Translations under genes and position numbers: made by a program
In this document: positions 9,870 to 21,897 of the stretch, in pieces
Layout of the letters: every line of letters begins with the position of its first letter
Position numbering within the stretch: position 1 is the stretch's first letter
The notes under the pieces: generated by a model
Databases searched by the model: none
Told to the model about the DNA's origin: nothing
Seen by the model: the letters and a program-made list of their open reading frames with translations, nothing else
Source of the DNA: Cristatella mucedo
Lineage: Eukaryota; Bryozoa; Phylactolaemata; Cristatellidae
Assembly: GCA_009760855.2 (NCBI GenBank)
Contig: WPIO01000100.1
Location: forward strand, 617,501 to 679,500
Direction of reading: 5' to 3'
DNA: 62,000 nucleotides

Positions 9870-10429
9870 GCTTGCCAGCTTGCTGCTGCTCACTCCGAAT
9901 AAGCGTATGCTTTAAGAAGAACTCTTCGATCTAGAAGTATGGAACAAACAGGAAATCGATGGTGCTGCATCTGCCTGATTTGTGGTCGAAAAGTGTCCGC
10001 TGTCACCATATTTTCCTGATACGTTCATCATTTGCTCATTTATGATGCTCTTATGAAGCAAACTTCTTATCCTGAATATGCTGCTGCTTGAAAGCCTGCA
10101 TTGAGCGTAAACCGCTAGTCTCGTCTATCTGTTAGAATCGATTTGGCATAATGTTTAAGATTAAAGTATGTATTGCCAGTGATCTTTTCCGAGCTACAGC
10201 TTCTGCCAGTTATATTGAGAGTATGCCTATGTTGGACAGTGTTCGTGAGTCAGCCAGCATGGTCTTGCTCGTAGAAGTTCAACCAAAGGGAAAAAGAGGA
10301 AGTGCATTACTGGACGAGCAAACAGGTAAATTATCTGAAGGACTGGATTGCAGAATATTAGTGGCTGCTATCAAGAACCATTGACAAGGAAATTCACGGA
10401 GGTTGCTCTGCATGGCTTTGGGAAGTGTG
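9870..10429. other. Downstream of Spindly-like gene, no gene recognised
   Basis: AT-rich sequence. A 77-codon frame at 10151-10384 shows no family. No clear AATAAA was found close to the proposed stop. Confidence 0.35.
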
Positions 10430-10990
10430 GCATGTGTACACGCATTAGGTAGCCAACAGACTTCATCTCATGCAACGAAGAGAATGTGGGAAGCATAGCA
10501 AAGTCAGGACAGCAGTTGAGGTTGTGAGTGGCATGGAAGTAGCAGCTCAGGACCGCTGGAAAGGATGACCCCTAGTCGGCAGCAGGATAGTAGTTATCGT
10601 TGCTTAAGAATCGTGGAGGCAAGTTCCACATTCTAGGACCTGCAGACCTAAAGCTTCTGTCGCCAACGGTGTTCAAGCTGAGGAATAGAACAGCTAATTT
10701 ATTGTCTATACAGGACCTGAGGGCACGAGGAGGCTGAAACTGGTGTAGCAGTTCAGCTAGGTATGGAGGAGCCAAGCCGTGGCAGGCCTTGTCGGTCAGC
10801 ATAAGAACTTGGCTCTGTATCCGTTGATCAACCGGCAGCCATCCTAGCTCTTTTAGCCAACGAGACACGTGGTCAAACCTCTGGGACTTAAAAACTAGCC
10901 TAGCAGCTATATTCATAGCCATTAGCAGTGGTCTAGTTGTTTATATGGTGGCCCAGTCAAAAGGGAATTGCAATAATCAAGCAATAATCA
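10430..10990 (-). mobile_element. L-B LINE C-terminal fragment
   Basis: The minus strand is open for 116 codons (10572-10922): MNIAARLVFKSQRFDHVS, KELGWLPVDQRIQ, HGLAPPYLAELLHQFQ, GDRSFRSAGPRMWNL. This is the post-RT region of CR1/L2-like ORF2. Confidence 0.65.
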
Positions 10991-11289
10991 GGCATCTCAG
11001 AGTCTACAGTTCAAAAGTAATGAACTAGGTCTTACCAATGGAGTCAGCCCTCTTCTATCACTGAATATGCATCGCAAGTTGTCAATCGACCTAGGACGAA
11101 TGGTAGGGTTAAACTTAAAATGCATTTGGGTACGAGTGAAAAGATGTCTCAATTCTAAAAATTAGAATGGCGAACCGGTGCATAAATGTCACTTCACTAT
11201 TAGCTAAACTTGTCTCCGCTGAAACTTTGCCATGTAAAGCAGTGAAGCAGAAAATGGTCTAAAGTTGAACCAGCTACATCCAACTGTAT

Positions 11290-12105
11290 GTTTATTGGCA
11301 GTTCAAGGCAATTCGGGCTGATTTAGACAGGGGTACCACATCAAAATTGGTCCATGCATTTGTGACATCCCGTCTTGACTTCTGTAACTCACTGCTTGCT
11401 GGCCTACGGCCTGTGCACTAAGGCGCTTACACCTAGTGCCAAACTCTGCAGCTAGACTTTTCTGTGGTGAGCGTCGCAGTTGCCACATCAAACCACTTCT
11501 CGCCAGCCTGCACTGGCTCCCAGTCAAGCAAAGGATGACTTCAAGGTTTTGCCGCTCACTTTCAGGTCCCTTCATTCTTTGGCTTCAGCACATATAAATA
11601 TAAATAATAAAAATAAAAATATATAAATATATTCCTACATATAAAATCTACGCCCCCACCAGATTAAGCATCGTACCACCAGCTTTTCGAAACTAACTGT
11701 TTACCGATGCCTCGTACGAACCTCAAATTCTTTGGAGACCGTGCCTTTAGTTCGTGCGCTCCCAAGGTGTGAAACTCACTTCTGACCTTCGTCGAGACAT
11801 CTCCTGACTTGACCACATTTAAAAAGAAACTAAAAACGCATCTATTTATAGCAGCATTTACTGGGTCACCGTGATTCGTCCTCTGTGGGCTTATGCATCC
11901 TGACATTTCGTGCTGCCACTAACCACACTTGCATGCTGATCCTGTGCATGTCACCCCTAACCATGTAATTCTTGTTGTTTACTTAGCATGCTACCACTAA
12001 CAATTCGATCATGCTTCGTTTGCAGCAATAGTAAATCATCTAGAAAGAGATTGAGTTATCTGAGGGTGCTTTATGAAATGTATTATTATTATTATTCCTC
12101 GATGA
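11290..12105 (+). mobile_element. L-A LINE 3' part
   Basis: It includes a diverged LHWLPVKQR region, the SFGDRAFSSCAPK-like region near 11740, the 3' UTR, and ends at an ATT repeat at 12090-12105. Many frameshifts. Confidence 0.6.
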
Positions 12106-14545
12106 GCACCTTAATTACCTCGTGCTCCTAGAGGAGATAGCCACCGTGTCGAAGACAAAGCTGATTGTGACTCATGTCAAGTTCTCTTAAGAAAAAATTG
12201 AGGGTGAGCCTGAGTTGATACCTCATTTGCGGCACGGTGTAACCGTTAGCGAATGAAAGGATTCAAGAGCGTGAAAGTCTGGGGAGCCAAATATGCAAGA
12301 CATAATTTCATGTCAGGTTAAATTCTGCTGCGTTTTGACGAGCCGCAGCAACATTGAAATGATGCAGACATCTATTTTTCCATCAGCATTGACGTCCATT
12401 TGTTAGTAAATGCTCTTCAGATCCACATGGAAATGGTGTCCAAGCTTAAGGGCAAGGCACGACCCAAGTCGTTGGTTCAAGTCCTGCAGCAGCAATTCTG
12501 AATTGCGGCTCAGCAGGCGTGAGCGACTCCGGGAATGGCGTTCTGCCGGGTGCGTTCAATCACTGCATTTTACCACACGCGACCCTCTATTACCACATTT
12601 TACCACAATTTGTACGCTGTTCTACAAAAAAATGCACGCGAAGCGTAGTGCAGCGGTATGGAGTGCGATTGCTTTCTTGCTTACCAATCGCCAGCGTCTG
12701 CAGAGTGTCGATGCAAATTTTCACCCGATCCCGCCGAGCCGTAAGCATATATATGGCACCTGAAAGTGAGCTGTGCATGCTAGGCAGGCAGCGAAGTGCG
12801 ACTGCCCACGTGAGGCAGCTGTTCGTACAATGGGAATGGTGTGCACGAATCTAAACTACATGCACGACGGTTGTTACCTAGCATGGTCGGTGTGTGCTTG
12901 TGCGTCTGGGGCATCAATAGGTGAATGTCGCGGTGCTTCGAAGGTGCTGAGGATTTACGTGCCGATGTGCAAGCTATTGCATTGCCGTCGGCAAGTTAGA
13001 AGCAGTGTGCATGACAAGTTAGCATTGGGTGTACGCCAGTAGGGGCTGTCTAGCACGTTACGTGTCCACAACATTAATGCCACAAACGTATGACCGGACG
13101 TACGAAGAGTGCTATCGGTAGGGTAGAATAGGAAATTTTCAAACATACAGAACATCGAAACGGCGCTCTGCCAAGAAAGGGAAATCGTTTGGGCGACGGT
13201 GTTACCTCTTGCCGACCCATATTCCGACCACGTTTCGCTCGAATTCCCTTACGTTGGCCAGGTTTCCTACCGGCACCTAGGGTTCGCGTCAGACCCGGGG
13301 AGCAGTCAATCGATATTTCCAGGGTTCGGACCCTTAGAGCTGAGGAACTTATTGTGCACACGCGTGCGGATGAAGTTAATTACAATCGGGGTAGAGTAGC
13401 TTAGAGCGGCTGTCATGCGATACGGCCAGCTAAGGGTCTAGGTCGGCTTGGTCACCTTTGACATGAGGCAAGATGGGCGATGACGCCTATTAAACTGGGT
13501 CGTCGGGAACGAGAAGCTCGTTCGTGGAGACGTACGATCTGCTTCGAAATATCCCAGGTCGCTCAGTGTCAACGAGAAAGATGGATAGCTGGCGCTCCTC
13601 AACAAGCGGTTAACAACGAAAGGTTATGAAGATATAATACCTCCGAGAATTCGTCCACTGTCCCGTGAGCAGTATTTCTACTTTACAGGTCTTCAAAGTA
13701 ATTTGGCAATCTATGAATTTTCTTTTATCTGGTAAATTGAAACAGACAATTTATCGGCCCTCTTAGGTCAGTTCGATCGATGTCGGTGCCTTGGAGTAAT
13801 TACTTTTGGGTCATTGACCTGTGATCTTTGTTCAGAGGTTGATTCGTCATTGGTTCGAATTAGGTTTAGAGGACCTGGTATATATTTGAGCATGCGCACG
13901 CGGTAGACCAGCAAAAGTCCAAGGCACGTTTTCTTTATAAGTACGATACGCTTGGCTAAGACTGACTGTCCGGCTTTGTTTTTGAAATGGTTGATGTCAA
14001 TTACCGTTAATCTTCTGCTGTGATAGAAGTCGGTCTTTATTTTTTCGGTTTTCTTGTGTCTCTTGGTAAATTCAAAAGGTCATTCATCTCTTGTGCTCTA
14101 CTGAGCTTCGCTACTGCCACGTGTGTAACCACCGGCAGAACCGGTTCCATTCTGGTTTCATGTTTCGTCATCAGAGCTGTCAGTCTGTCTTCTGGTTCTC
14201 TACTTTTCTTCTCTGCTTGCGTTTGGTTGCAATAAGTCAGCTTAAGGTATGACGAAGATGAGGTTCGAGAGGCTGCACGTGCCGATGAAGACGATAATCA
14301 TGATGGTTCTCAATTTTGGCCATCGACGGTTGATATTAAAATGAAGGCGGCACGAAGACGTGTTTCTATGACGCTGACGACGGCGAGCGGCAGATGGCGG
14401 GATGACGATACAGCCAGCATCTTGAGGATGGCTCCAGTCGAGCGAAGTGCCATCGACCGGCTCGACTCAGCAGCCGATAAGACATATAAAGGCTGCAAGC
14501 TCGATTGACGCTGTCGCAGGCACTAGACGTCTATGAGTAACCAAA
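12106..14545. other. 2.4 kb with no recognised gene
   Basis: Both strands carry only frames under 120 codons without motifs or convincing splice signals. I see no repeat shared with the rest of the window. Confidence 0.4.
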
Positions 14546-14915
14546 TGTCCGAGGACGAACATGCTCCCAAAGCCTGGAACTCCCTCCCGAACTGCGTCAG
14601 AACATCCCCTGACCTGACCACATTTAAAAGGAACTTAAAAACACACCTATTTAGGACAGCATTTAGTGGGTCCCTGTGATTTGTCCTTGATGTGCTAATG
14701 CGTGCTGACACCGTGCATGCTGCCACTAACCACATTTGTATGCTGACCCTGTGCATGTCACCCCTAACCATATTATTCATTTTATTCGATTTTCAAGCAT
14801 GATTTTACTTACCATTCGATTGCATTTCCCTTTGCAGCAAATGTAAAGCGCCTAGAAAGAGATTGGGTTCTCTGGGGGCGCTTTATCAAGTGCATTATTA
14901 TTATTACTATTATTC
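14546..14915 (+). mobile_element. L-A LINE 3' end
   Basis: It begins in the coding end (APKAWNSLPNCVRTSPDLT), followed by the L-A 3' UTR and an ATT repeat. Confidence 0.7.
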
Positions 14916-15170
14916 TAAAGGAGAGAATAGAAACCAAATGTTATGACTGCGAATCTCTCACTAGTTCGGGTTGCGACACGATTGATGCAATATGCAAAAA
15001 GCCTGACGCTCGAAATGCGCTGACGATGAAACATGGCAGCACTTAGTATTCTGCAAGTGGCGCTAGAAACAGCATCAATAAAAGCACTACATTGTGGCCT
15101 GCATTCCACAGCTGATACAACCGGGTGACTTCCTGCTGACTCGCTAACAGGCTCACAGCAGCTAAAAGAG

Positions 15171-15355
15171 AAAAAATCCTAGCTGATTAGACAGCCTCTT
15201 TTCGTATAGCGACAGAGAACCTATACGGCTATCACCGCCGCTTGCAGTGGCGATCAAGGATCGCCCACCGCAAGAACCGAACCCACGACCTTGAGGACCG
15301 AGGTCGTTAAAGCGACCGCCTTACCTAGTGTGCCATCACGGCTCGACTCACCGAC
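15171..15355 (-). mobile_element. tRNA-derived SINE
   Basis: Reverse-strand copy: AAAAAATCCTAGCTGATTAG at the 3' end, body, antisense B box (GAACCGAACCC) and antisense A box (CCTAGTGTGCCATCACGG). Confidence 0.75.
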
Positions 15356-15589
15356 CTGCTGACGGTTGTTCCAAGGCCACGACTGCGGGCAAGCACAAGC
15401 CTTACATGGCAGCCAGGTCATAAGTCACAATAATCGCTAGCATGCATAATGCTACTCATAAGCCTAATCTTATTCCGGCCATCTCATAGGCGTCCGAACT
15501 CAGCGGCAAAGCATATGGCTCTCAATCGAGGCTCAGCTGACGTCAGCTAATAATCGCTGAGCATTACATGGCTCTACTAATAATAAGGA

Positions 15590-15820
15590 GTTTCGCACCA
15601 GCTGCAATCGCCTGATCGCACATGCTGGTAGGCCAGTAAGCAGTGAGTTGCAGAAGTCGAGACGGTATGTCACGAATGCATGGACCAACTTGGACGTGGT
15701 ATCCTTATCTAAACAAGCCCGAATTTTAGCAATGATATGAAGCTGAAAATAGGCAGATTTGACTGTGGAGCTGATATGGTCGTCTAACGAGAGGTCGCTT
15801 TGGTATATGACTACCAGAGA
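15590..15820 (-). mobile_element. L-A LINE internal fragment
   Basis: Antisense of the SRLDFCNSLLTGLPACAIRRLQL region, between the RT and the C-terminal domain, ending near the AYFQLHNIA-like sequence. Confidence 0.6.
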
Positions 15821-15934
15821 GCGCGGCTAAAGTTAAGCACGCTCGATGTTATGTCGTGTATATTCCTTGTTTTTGTTTAGCATGTTATTCGCAGCATTCA
15901 CCCTGAGCTGGAGCCCTCGGCGAGCCAAGGTGAG

Positions 15935-16205
15935 CCCCTATTGACTTTCCGGTTTGCAACCAATGTAGTGCCAATTTCATAACCAAAGGTAATTGATAAC
16001 ACGCGCAAATTTTGCAAACGGTCTCTAGCCAGCTTGCCACATATATCGCCACCATTTCTTTGTACACATGCATCGCACTTGGTTGTCTAACGCGTTGTAA
16101 TTGCAAATAACAGCTATTTTGCTGCAGCAGTGACTGGCTTTATGCGTGCAGTGCGTTTAACTCGTGCTTCCGTAGCAAATCAGCGGTGGTCAGCAGCATG
16201 GACTC
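15935..16205. repeat. Dispersed repeat Z, copy 1
   Basis: It shares scattered blocks with 45990-46270, including TTGGTTG(T/G)CTAACGCGTTG and GCAGTGACTGG. The class is unknown. Confidence 0.45.
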
Positions 16206-16262
16206 AAGAGAAACAATTGCGAATTACATATCCCTCAGCACAGAGCGGTGACCCAGGATTAG

Positions 16263-16430
16263 ACCGAGCCGCGATGGCTCAATAGGTAAGGCAGTTGCTT
16301 TTCACGACCTTAGTCTCGAGGTCGAGGGTTCGATTCCTACCGTGATTTATCATTTACTGCCACTGCAAGCGATGGTGACAGCTACAAAGGCTCTCCTGTA
16401 GCTATGCAAAAGAGGCTGTTAAATCGCCAC
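16263..16430 (+). mobile_element. tRNA-derived SINE
   Basis: A-box-like TGGCTCAATAGG and B box GGTTCGATTCC, then the body ending in CAAAAGAGGCTGTTAAATC; the 3' T-rich end is missing. Confidence 0.72.
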
Positions 16431-16689
16431 TCTCGCCGCTCGACACTAAGCGCTACTATTGTTTCTTTAATGTCAAAGAGTTCTCTTCCGAAAGTAAAAG
16501 CTCTTACGAATATTGTATACGGAAACCAATACGGCTAAGACCTGTTTAAAGCTTATCTGTTTGTTGTTTGACCGTAGCAAGTAAGAAATTACGTGTCACG
16601 TGGACATCAAACGATTACTGCTCCGTGCTGGGTCAACTTCCGACACGCCGGCGACAGCGCTAGATTCTCCGGTCAATAGTTACTTTTTT

Positions 16690-17975
16690 ATTAAGTTACG
16701 ACGTTTACGCGACAGATTTGATGGCCGGCTTAATCCCGCGAACAGCCCGTGCTCTAATCCGGGAGGATAATGTGAACGAGGGCTTTCGCGGAAAGCCACC
16801 AAGCCTTCACCCGAAGAAGGTGATTTTGAAGCTGCATTCATCATTTCAGAGTAGTATGAAAAGAATGTATAGAAAAGGAAAATGCACGTACAAAAGCTCG
16901 TTCAAAAATCAACTTCATAACGTTGCTAAAATTCGGGCTTGTTTAGATAATGATACCACGTCTAAGTTGGTCCATGCATTCGTGACATCTCGTCTCGACT
17001 TCTGCAACTCACTGCTTACTGGCCTACCAGCATGTGCGATCAGGCGATTGCAGCTAGTGCAAAACTCTGCAGCTAGGCTTGTCTGTCGTGAGCGTCGCGG
17101 TTGCCACATTACTCCACTTCTCGCCGACCTACACTGGCTACCAGTCAAGCAACGGATCGACTTCAAGGTTTTGTCGCTCACTTTTAGGTCCCTTCATTCT
17201 ATGGCTCCAACCTATCTCTCCGACATACTCCCCCATCAGGCCAAGCATCGCACCACCCGCTTTTCGGAATCCAACAGTCTAGAAATACCTCGTACAAACC
17301 TCAAATCCTTTGGAGACCATACATTTAGTTCGTATGCTCCCAAAGCCTGGAACTCCCTCCCGACCTGCGTCAGAACATCTCCTGACCTGACCACATTTAA
17401 AGGGAACTTAAAACACACCTATTTAGGACAGCATTTAGTGGGTCCCTGTGGTTCGTCCTTGATGTGCTTATGCGTGCTGGCACTGTGCATGCTGCCACTA
17501 ACCACATTTGCATGCTGACCCTGTGCATGTCACCCCTAACCATGTTATTCATTTTGTTTGTTTTTCAAGCATGATTTTATTAACCATTCAATTGCATTTC
17601 CCTTTGCAGCAAATGTAAAGCGCCTAGAAAGAGATTAAGTTCTCCGTGGGCGCTTTATCAAGTACATTATTATTAAGAAAGTGTATAGTGGTAAGTAATG
17701 TGCACCGCTACGTGTGTGTATGTGTATAGTGCTAAATAGCTCTTACGCGTTTGCTGGTGGATTTCATAAGCAGATGCCCCGAGTCCTTTATGTTTTTAAA
17801 GGATTGACTTTCGGCTACAGCGTAGAAGCATACCATATTCAAAGACTTGCTCCGAACGCTTCAATAAAACTCAAGCCCGCGAACGTCAGCCATTTTTAAT
17901 TTGGCCGTGGGGTGTATGTGACGAGCCCCGGCGTAAATAGTTGGTTGGACTAACAAGGAGCCATAAAGTAGAAAG
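16690..17975. repeat. Dispersed repeat X, copy 1, split by an L-A LINE
   Basis: Left part 16690-16905 (CTCTAATCCGGGAGG, GAATGTATAGAAAAGG) and right part 17680-17975 (GTGTATAGTGGTAAGTAATG to AAGGAGCCATAAAG). The L-A LINE at 16906-17676 separates them. Relatives are at 23080, 26712 and 32555. Confidence 0.55.
16906..17676 (+). mobile_element. L-A LINE 3' part, fairly well preserved
   Basis: An open frame covers most of it: SRLDFCNSLLTGLPACAIRR, LHWLPVKQRIDFKVLS, APTYLSDILPHQ, SFGDHTFSSYAPKAWNSLP, LTTFKGNLK. The 3' UTR and AAGTACATTATTATTA end follow. It lies inside repeat X. Confidence 0.72.
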
Positions 17976-18189
17976 AAACTCTCCAGCATGTGAGTCTGCA
18001 GACGTGGCTCCTCCCCCTCAAATATGGTGAAGTATGGTGGCGTAGTAGACCAAATCTGTGGTTAATCGGTCTATAATCTGTGCCGATTTAGGTAGAATGT
18101 CTGCCGCGTAAACGTAGCTTTAGGTGCCATCATCTGTAACTATTAACTTTTCTTACCATCATTCAATTGCAAATTTTCTATTGCAACTG

Positions 18190-20460
18190 TGTGCTCTCGT
18201 CATTTATTATTCAGTCTAGAGTGTGTTCCCTCCTCGGCATCTAAAGTCACATGTGCATCGCCAAACCTCAAGATAGCTGACGCATTATTGCTGCACACGC
18301 GAATCTATCTTCTTCGAACCTGTTGCTTGAATAACCCATACGACCTGTCATCATTAATAGGATGCTACGATACGACGCCAGCTAACATGCTCGACGAGTT
18401 TGCACTTCTGAAAACGCTCACTGTGCGCCCTTGCTCAGGCGGCTTACAGTTTACCACGGACATTGAATGGTGCTTGGTGCACTGTGCGCAGGCTTGAGAA
18501 GGCATACACAAGATCGGGACTAACTGTCCATCGAAAGTCATACAAGAATTCTATAGATCATACCAATCGATCCTACCAAAGGCGAAATCTAGCTTCTATT
18601 AAAAAATTGTTGAATCACAGATGCACAATCAAAAATGCTGATGTCTGCGATATACCATTCGCTTAACCGCTTCCAGGTAAGCTTCTTACCTAGTGATCCT
18701 CGTAGTCATCTTTCCGATCTCTTTTCTAGTTTCTATTCAAAAGGAGAGACGGAATCCGATAGTCCATCCCTAGGGTGGCAGCATCCCCTACGGAATCCAG
18801 TTACGTCAAGTCCGTGCAGCACCTCAATGTCTACAGTACAGGAGCCCCCGAGTAACTTCATCCTGCAGTTCATATCGCAATCAAATGAGATAACTATTCC
18901 TCTGCACGCTATTACCACTGATCTGCTTCTATGCTTTATAGCTCTGCTGCTGACATGCATAGTTAACGTTACAAATGTGCCATTAGCTTCAGGTTCTACT
19001 CTAGCACCTTTCACAAAGGCTGCAGTCAGTCAGCTACTCAAGTAAGTAACACCAGATCAAGATAACTTAAGCAACTTCCGCCCTGTCTTCTTTATACGTT
19101 TCCTATCAAAGACTCGGAAACGAATTTTAGTAGACCAGTTGAACTCTTTATGCTGAAACTTCAATCTTAGCCAGTAAGTTTCAGTCTGGTTTTAGATCAA
19201 GTCACTCTATCGAGTCAGTATTGTTTCGGGTGTAAAATGACCTAGTTTGGATTGCAGACTTAGGTAAAGTCCCTTGAAAGAGATTGAGTTCTCTGGGGGC
19301 GCTTTATCAAGTGTGTTATTCTTATTATTAGTGGTAGTGATTGTGGTAGCTCTGCTCGTTTCGCTCGATCTTTTGGCTGCTTTTGAAACTATCGATCACC
19401 AAGTCTTTTTTGAGCGCCTTTCAACTCGTCTAGGCACCGTTGGCACTACATTACAGTGGTTCAGATTCTATCTCAGTGGGATCTTGTGAGCACCTGCTGT
19501 TTCTGCTGCTGTAATTAGCAAAGCGCCCTGACACTATTGTATGCCTCACCTGGGGCCAACGGTTAAGCCCTTGACACAGCGAACCCCACTCCTCACCTGT
19601 GGTCAGTAGTTAAGCCATTGACGCAGCGCAGCGTCGGGCCACTTATGTATGTTATATTTTTTACGTCTGTCGTGATTCATCGAGCTCTCATATATGTGCG
19701 CGTGGAGAGAAATAAAGATTAAGACTCGTTAACCACTCACGTCCTCACTCGTGTCTCCGTGAGACTCCACTAGAACTCACTATAATGCAAAATTGGTAGT
19801 AGACGATGGTTTACTCTCGCCGGAAAGAGCATCAGACCTTCTATGGACGAGATGGGACGCCCATTCTGAGGTAAGAAATGCTCAATGGCGGAGAGCACTT
19901 TACCCCTTGTCTTCTGGCGGTAGAAAAGACTGTAGAACAGCTAAAGATGTTTATTGCGTTAAAGCATGTTGTGCCAGTGTGTCTAGACGATAGTGCAATA
20001 CACGGTTGAGGTGCCCAGCCGGCCGATGTAAAACAAGACTACCAAAAGCTGCACAATTAGTTAATCAATCCGAGGAATCACTGATATATGGCGTACCTCG
20101 GGGCTCGGTGCTTGATCCGCTTCATTTCATGGGTTATACTCTCTTTCTTGCGGATGGTAATGCGAGGCGAAATCTAGCCTTTCACTTCTATGCAGGCGAC
20201 ACTCAGTTGTACCTTTGCTTTGATCCCTCCCAGCCATCCAGTACGAAGAGCTCTCTCAACTTTCTTGCTGCATGTATTGATGAAATCCACAAATTGATGA
20301 CAGCAGAAAACATTTCTAGAATGAATGGCGATAAAACCGACTCACTAGCTATGAGCAAACCAAGTATTAGAAATTGGAAACTTAAAACTCGAAAACCGCT
20401 CTGCCAGCATATCTCCTGTTGCATTTGCACGAAATGTAGGTGTCCTTTTCCAAAGTCCTT
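18190..20460 (+). mobile_element. Old L-A LINE (endonuclease end to RT), with nested insertions
   Basis: Sense L-A from the endonuclease/RT linker (NMLDEFALLKTLTVRPC...) into the RT. RT pieces are FRSSHSIES near 19190, ETIDHQVFFERL near 19385, YGVPRGSVLDP near 20090 and a mutated active-site stretch FYAGDTQLYLC (normally YADD) near 20190. A separate 67-bp L-A 3' tail (19264-19330) and an LTR-like segment (about 19488-20035) are inserted. It is dead. Confidence 0.6.
19488..20035 (+). mobile_element. Unclassified, LTR-like insertion in the LINE
   Basis: It interrupts the RT frame after YLSG. It contains an imperfect duplication (CCTCACCTG..GGTTAAGCC, 19551 and 19595) and GAGAGAAATAAAGATTAAG, typical of an LTR polyadenylation region. 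I could not find matching ends or a target-site duplication. Confidence 0.35.
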
Positions 20461-20463
20461 TTC

Positions 20464-20640
20464 AAAAAAAATCCTAGCTGATTAAACAGCCTCTTTTTGT
20501 ATAGCGACAGAAGAGCCTTTACGGCTATCACCACCGCTTGCAGTGGCGATAAAGACTCGCCCACCGCAGGAATCGAACCCACGACCTTGGGACCGAGGTC
20601 GTGAAAGCAACCGCCGTACCTAGTGTGCCATCACGGACCT
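20464..20640 (-). mobile_element. tRNA-derived SINE
   Basis: Reverse copy with 3' T-run complement, antisense B box (GGAATCGAACCC) and antisense A box (CTAGTGTGCCATCACGG). Next to the AG microsatellite. Confidence 0.75.
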
Positions 20641-20645
20641 TCCAT

Positions 20646-20747
<102 letters not shown>

Positions 20748-20754
20748 AGGAATA

Positions 20755-21480
20755 CTAAGTTCAGGTTGGTCTATGCATTTGTGACATCAGGTCTCGACTT
20801 CTGTAAGCCAATGCTTGCTGGTCGATCGGCCGGTGTAATCAGGCACTTGCAGTTGGTGCGAAATTCTACAGCAATGCTTGTCAGCCGTTAGCGGCATAGT
20901 TGCTGTATCCCACCGCTTCTAGCCGACCTGCACTGACTGTAAGTCAAGCAGCGCATCGGCTTTACGGTTCTGTCAATCACCTTTGAGTTTCTTCATTCTT
21001 TGGGCCGAGCCTACCTATCAGTTTTACTCGGCCACCAGGCCAGGCATCGTACCACGTGCTATTCTGATTCAAATCGTGTACCTCGTACGTCCCCGTACGA
21101 GCCTCAAATAATGTGGAGACCGTGCTTTTTGTTCCTACTCTTCCATCAGCTTGGAGCTCACTCCAGACTGACGTCACGACATCCCCCGACTTGGGGACAT
21201 TTAATAAAGCTAGCAGCGCTTACATTTATCACAGAATTTAGTGGGTCCATACAATTCATCCTTTGTGTGCTTATGCCTGCTGACACTGGGCGTGCTGCCA
21301 CTAACTATATCTGCAGGCTGACCATGCGCGTGTCAGATCTAACCGTGTCGTGCTTGGTGTCAGTGAGCATTTACCACTGGCCATTCGATCGTGCTTCCTT
21401 TATGGCATACGTAAAGTGCCTAGAAAGAGATCTAAATTCTTTGAGGGTACAATACAAATGTATTATTATTATTATTACGG
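20755..21480 (+). mobile_element. Diverged L-A LINE 3' part
   Basis: Degenerate matches to the SRLDFCN, ADLHWL, SFGDRAF regions, then GTGCCTAGAAAGAGATC and an ATT repeat at 21460-21476. Confidence 0.6.
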
Positions 21481-21595
21481 TTATCGGCTTCGAAGCCACG
21501 CTAACAGTGATGAACAGCAGGAAGTTCGAAACAAGATCGAACCAAGCCGCGGCCTCGGCGAGCGGTCATCTTGGGGTTCGAGGACGTTTTCGTGC

Positions 21596-21628
21596 CTCCG
21601 AGTGCCCACCCCTTTTGGGCACTCGGAG
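21596..21628. repeat. Inverted repeat (13-bp arms) downstream of caveolin A
   Basis: Arms CTCCGAGTGCCCA and TGGGCACTCGGAG with a 7-nt pyrimidine loop. It lies about 100 nt beyond the poly(A) signal. It resembles a stem-loop in form only; no histone-type signature is present. Confidence 0.7.
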
Positions 21629-21726
21629 CATGCGCGTGCAGCCTATTCTAGCGACTCTTGGCTGCCGCTGATCGCCGTCGGGGATTACAAGATCCAAAAG
21701 CGCCACCCACTGCTTCGAGGTAGCTT

Positions 21727-21732
21727 TTTATT
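21727..21732 (-). terminator. Poly(A) signal of caveolin A
   Basis: AATAAA on the minus strand within CTGCTCTGAATAAAAAGC, about 165 nt after the stop. The same signal and flank occur after the stops of caveolins B and C. Confidence 0.7.
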
Positions 21733-21897
21733 CAGAGCAGACTAGAGGGGCAAATCTTGCACCCCTGCGAAGCCAATCGGGCGGTAGCGAAATTGTGCTG
21801 CAACTTCCGGGTGGCGCTGAGGTAAGATGCCAGTGACGATTCGGGCGACGGTCTGCGGAGGCGCCATTAGGCGGCTATCGAGACCGAGTCAACGGCC

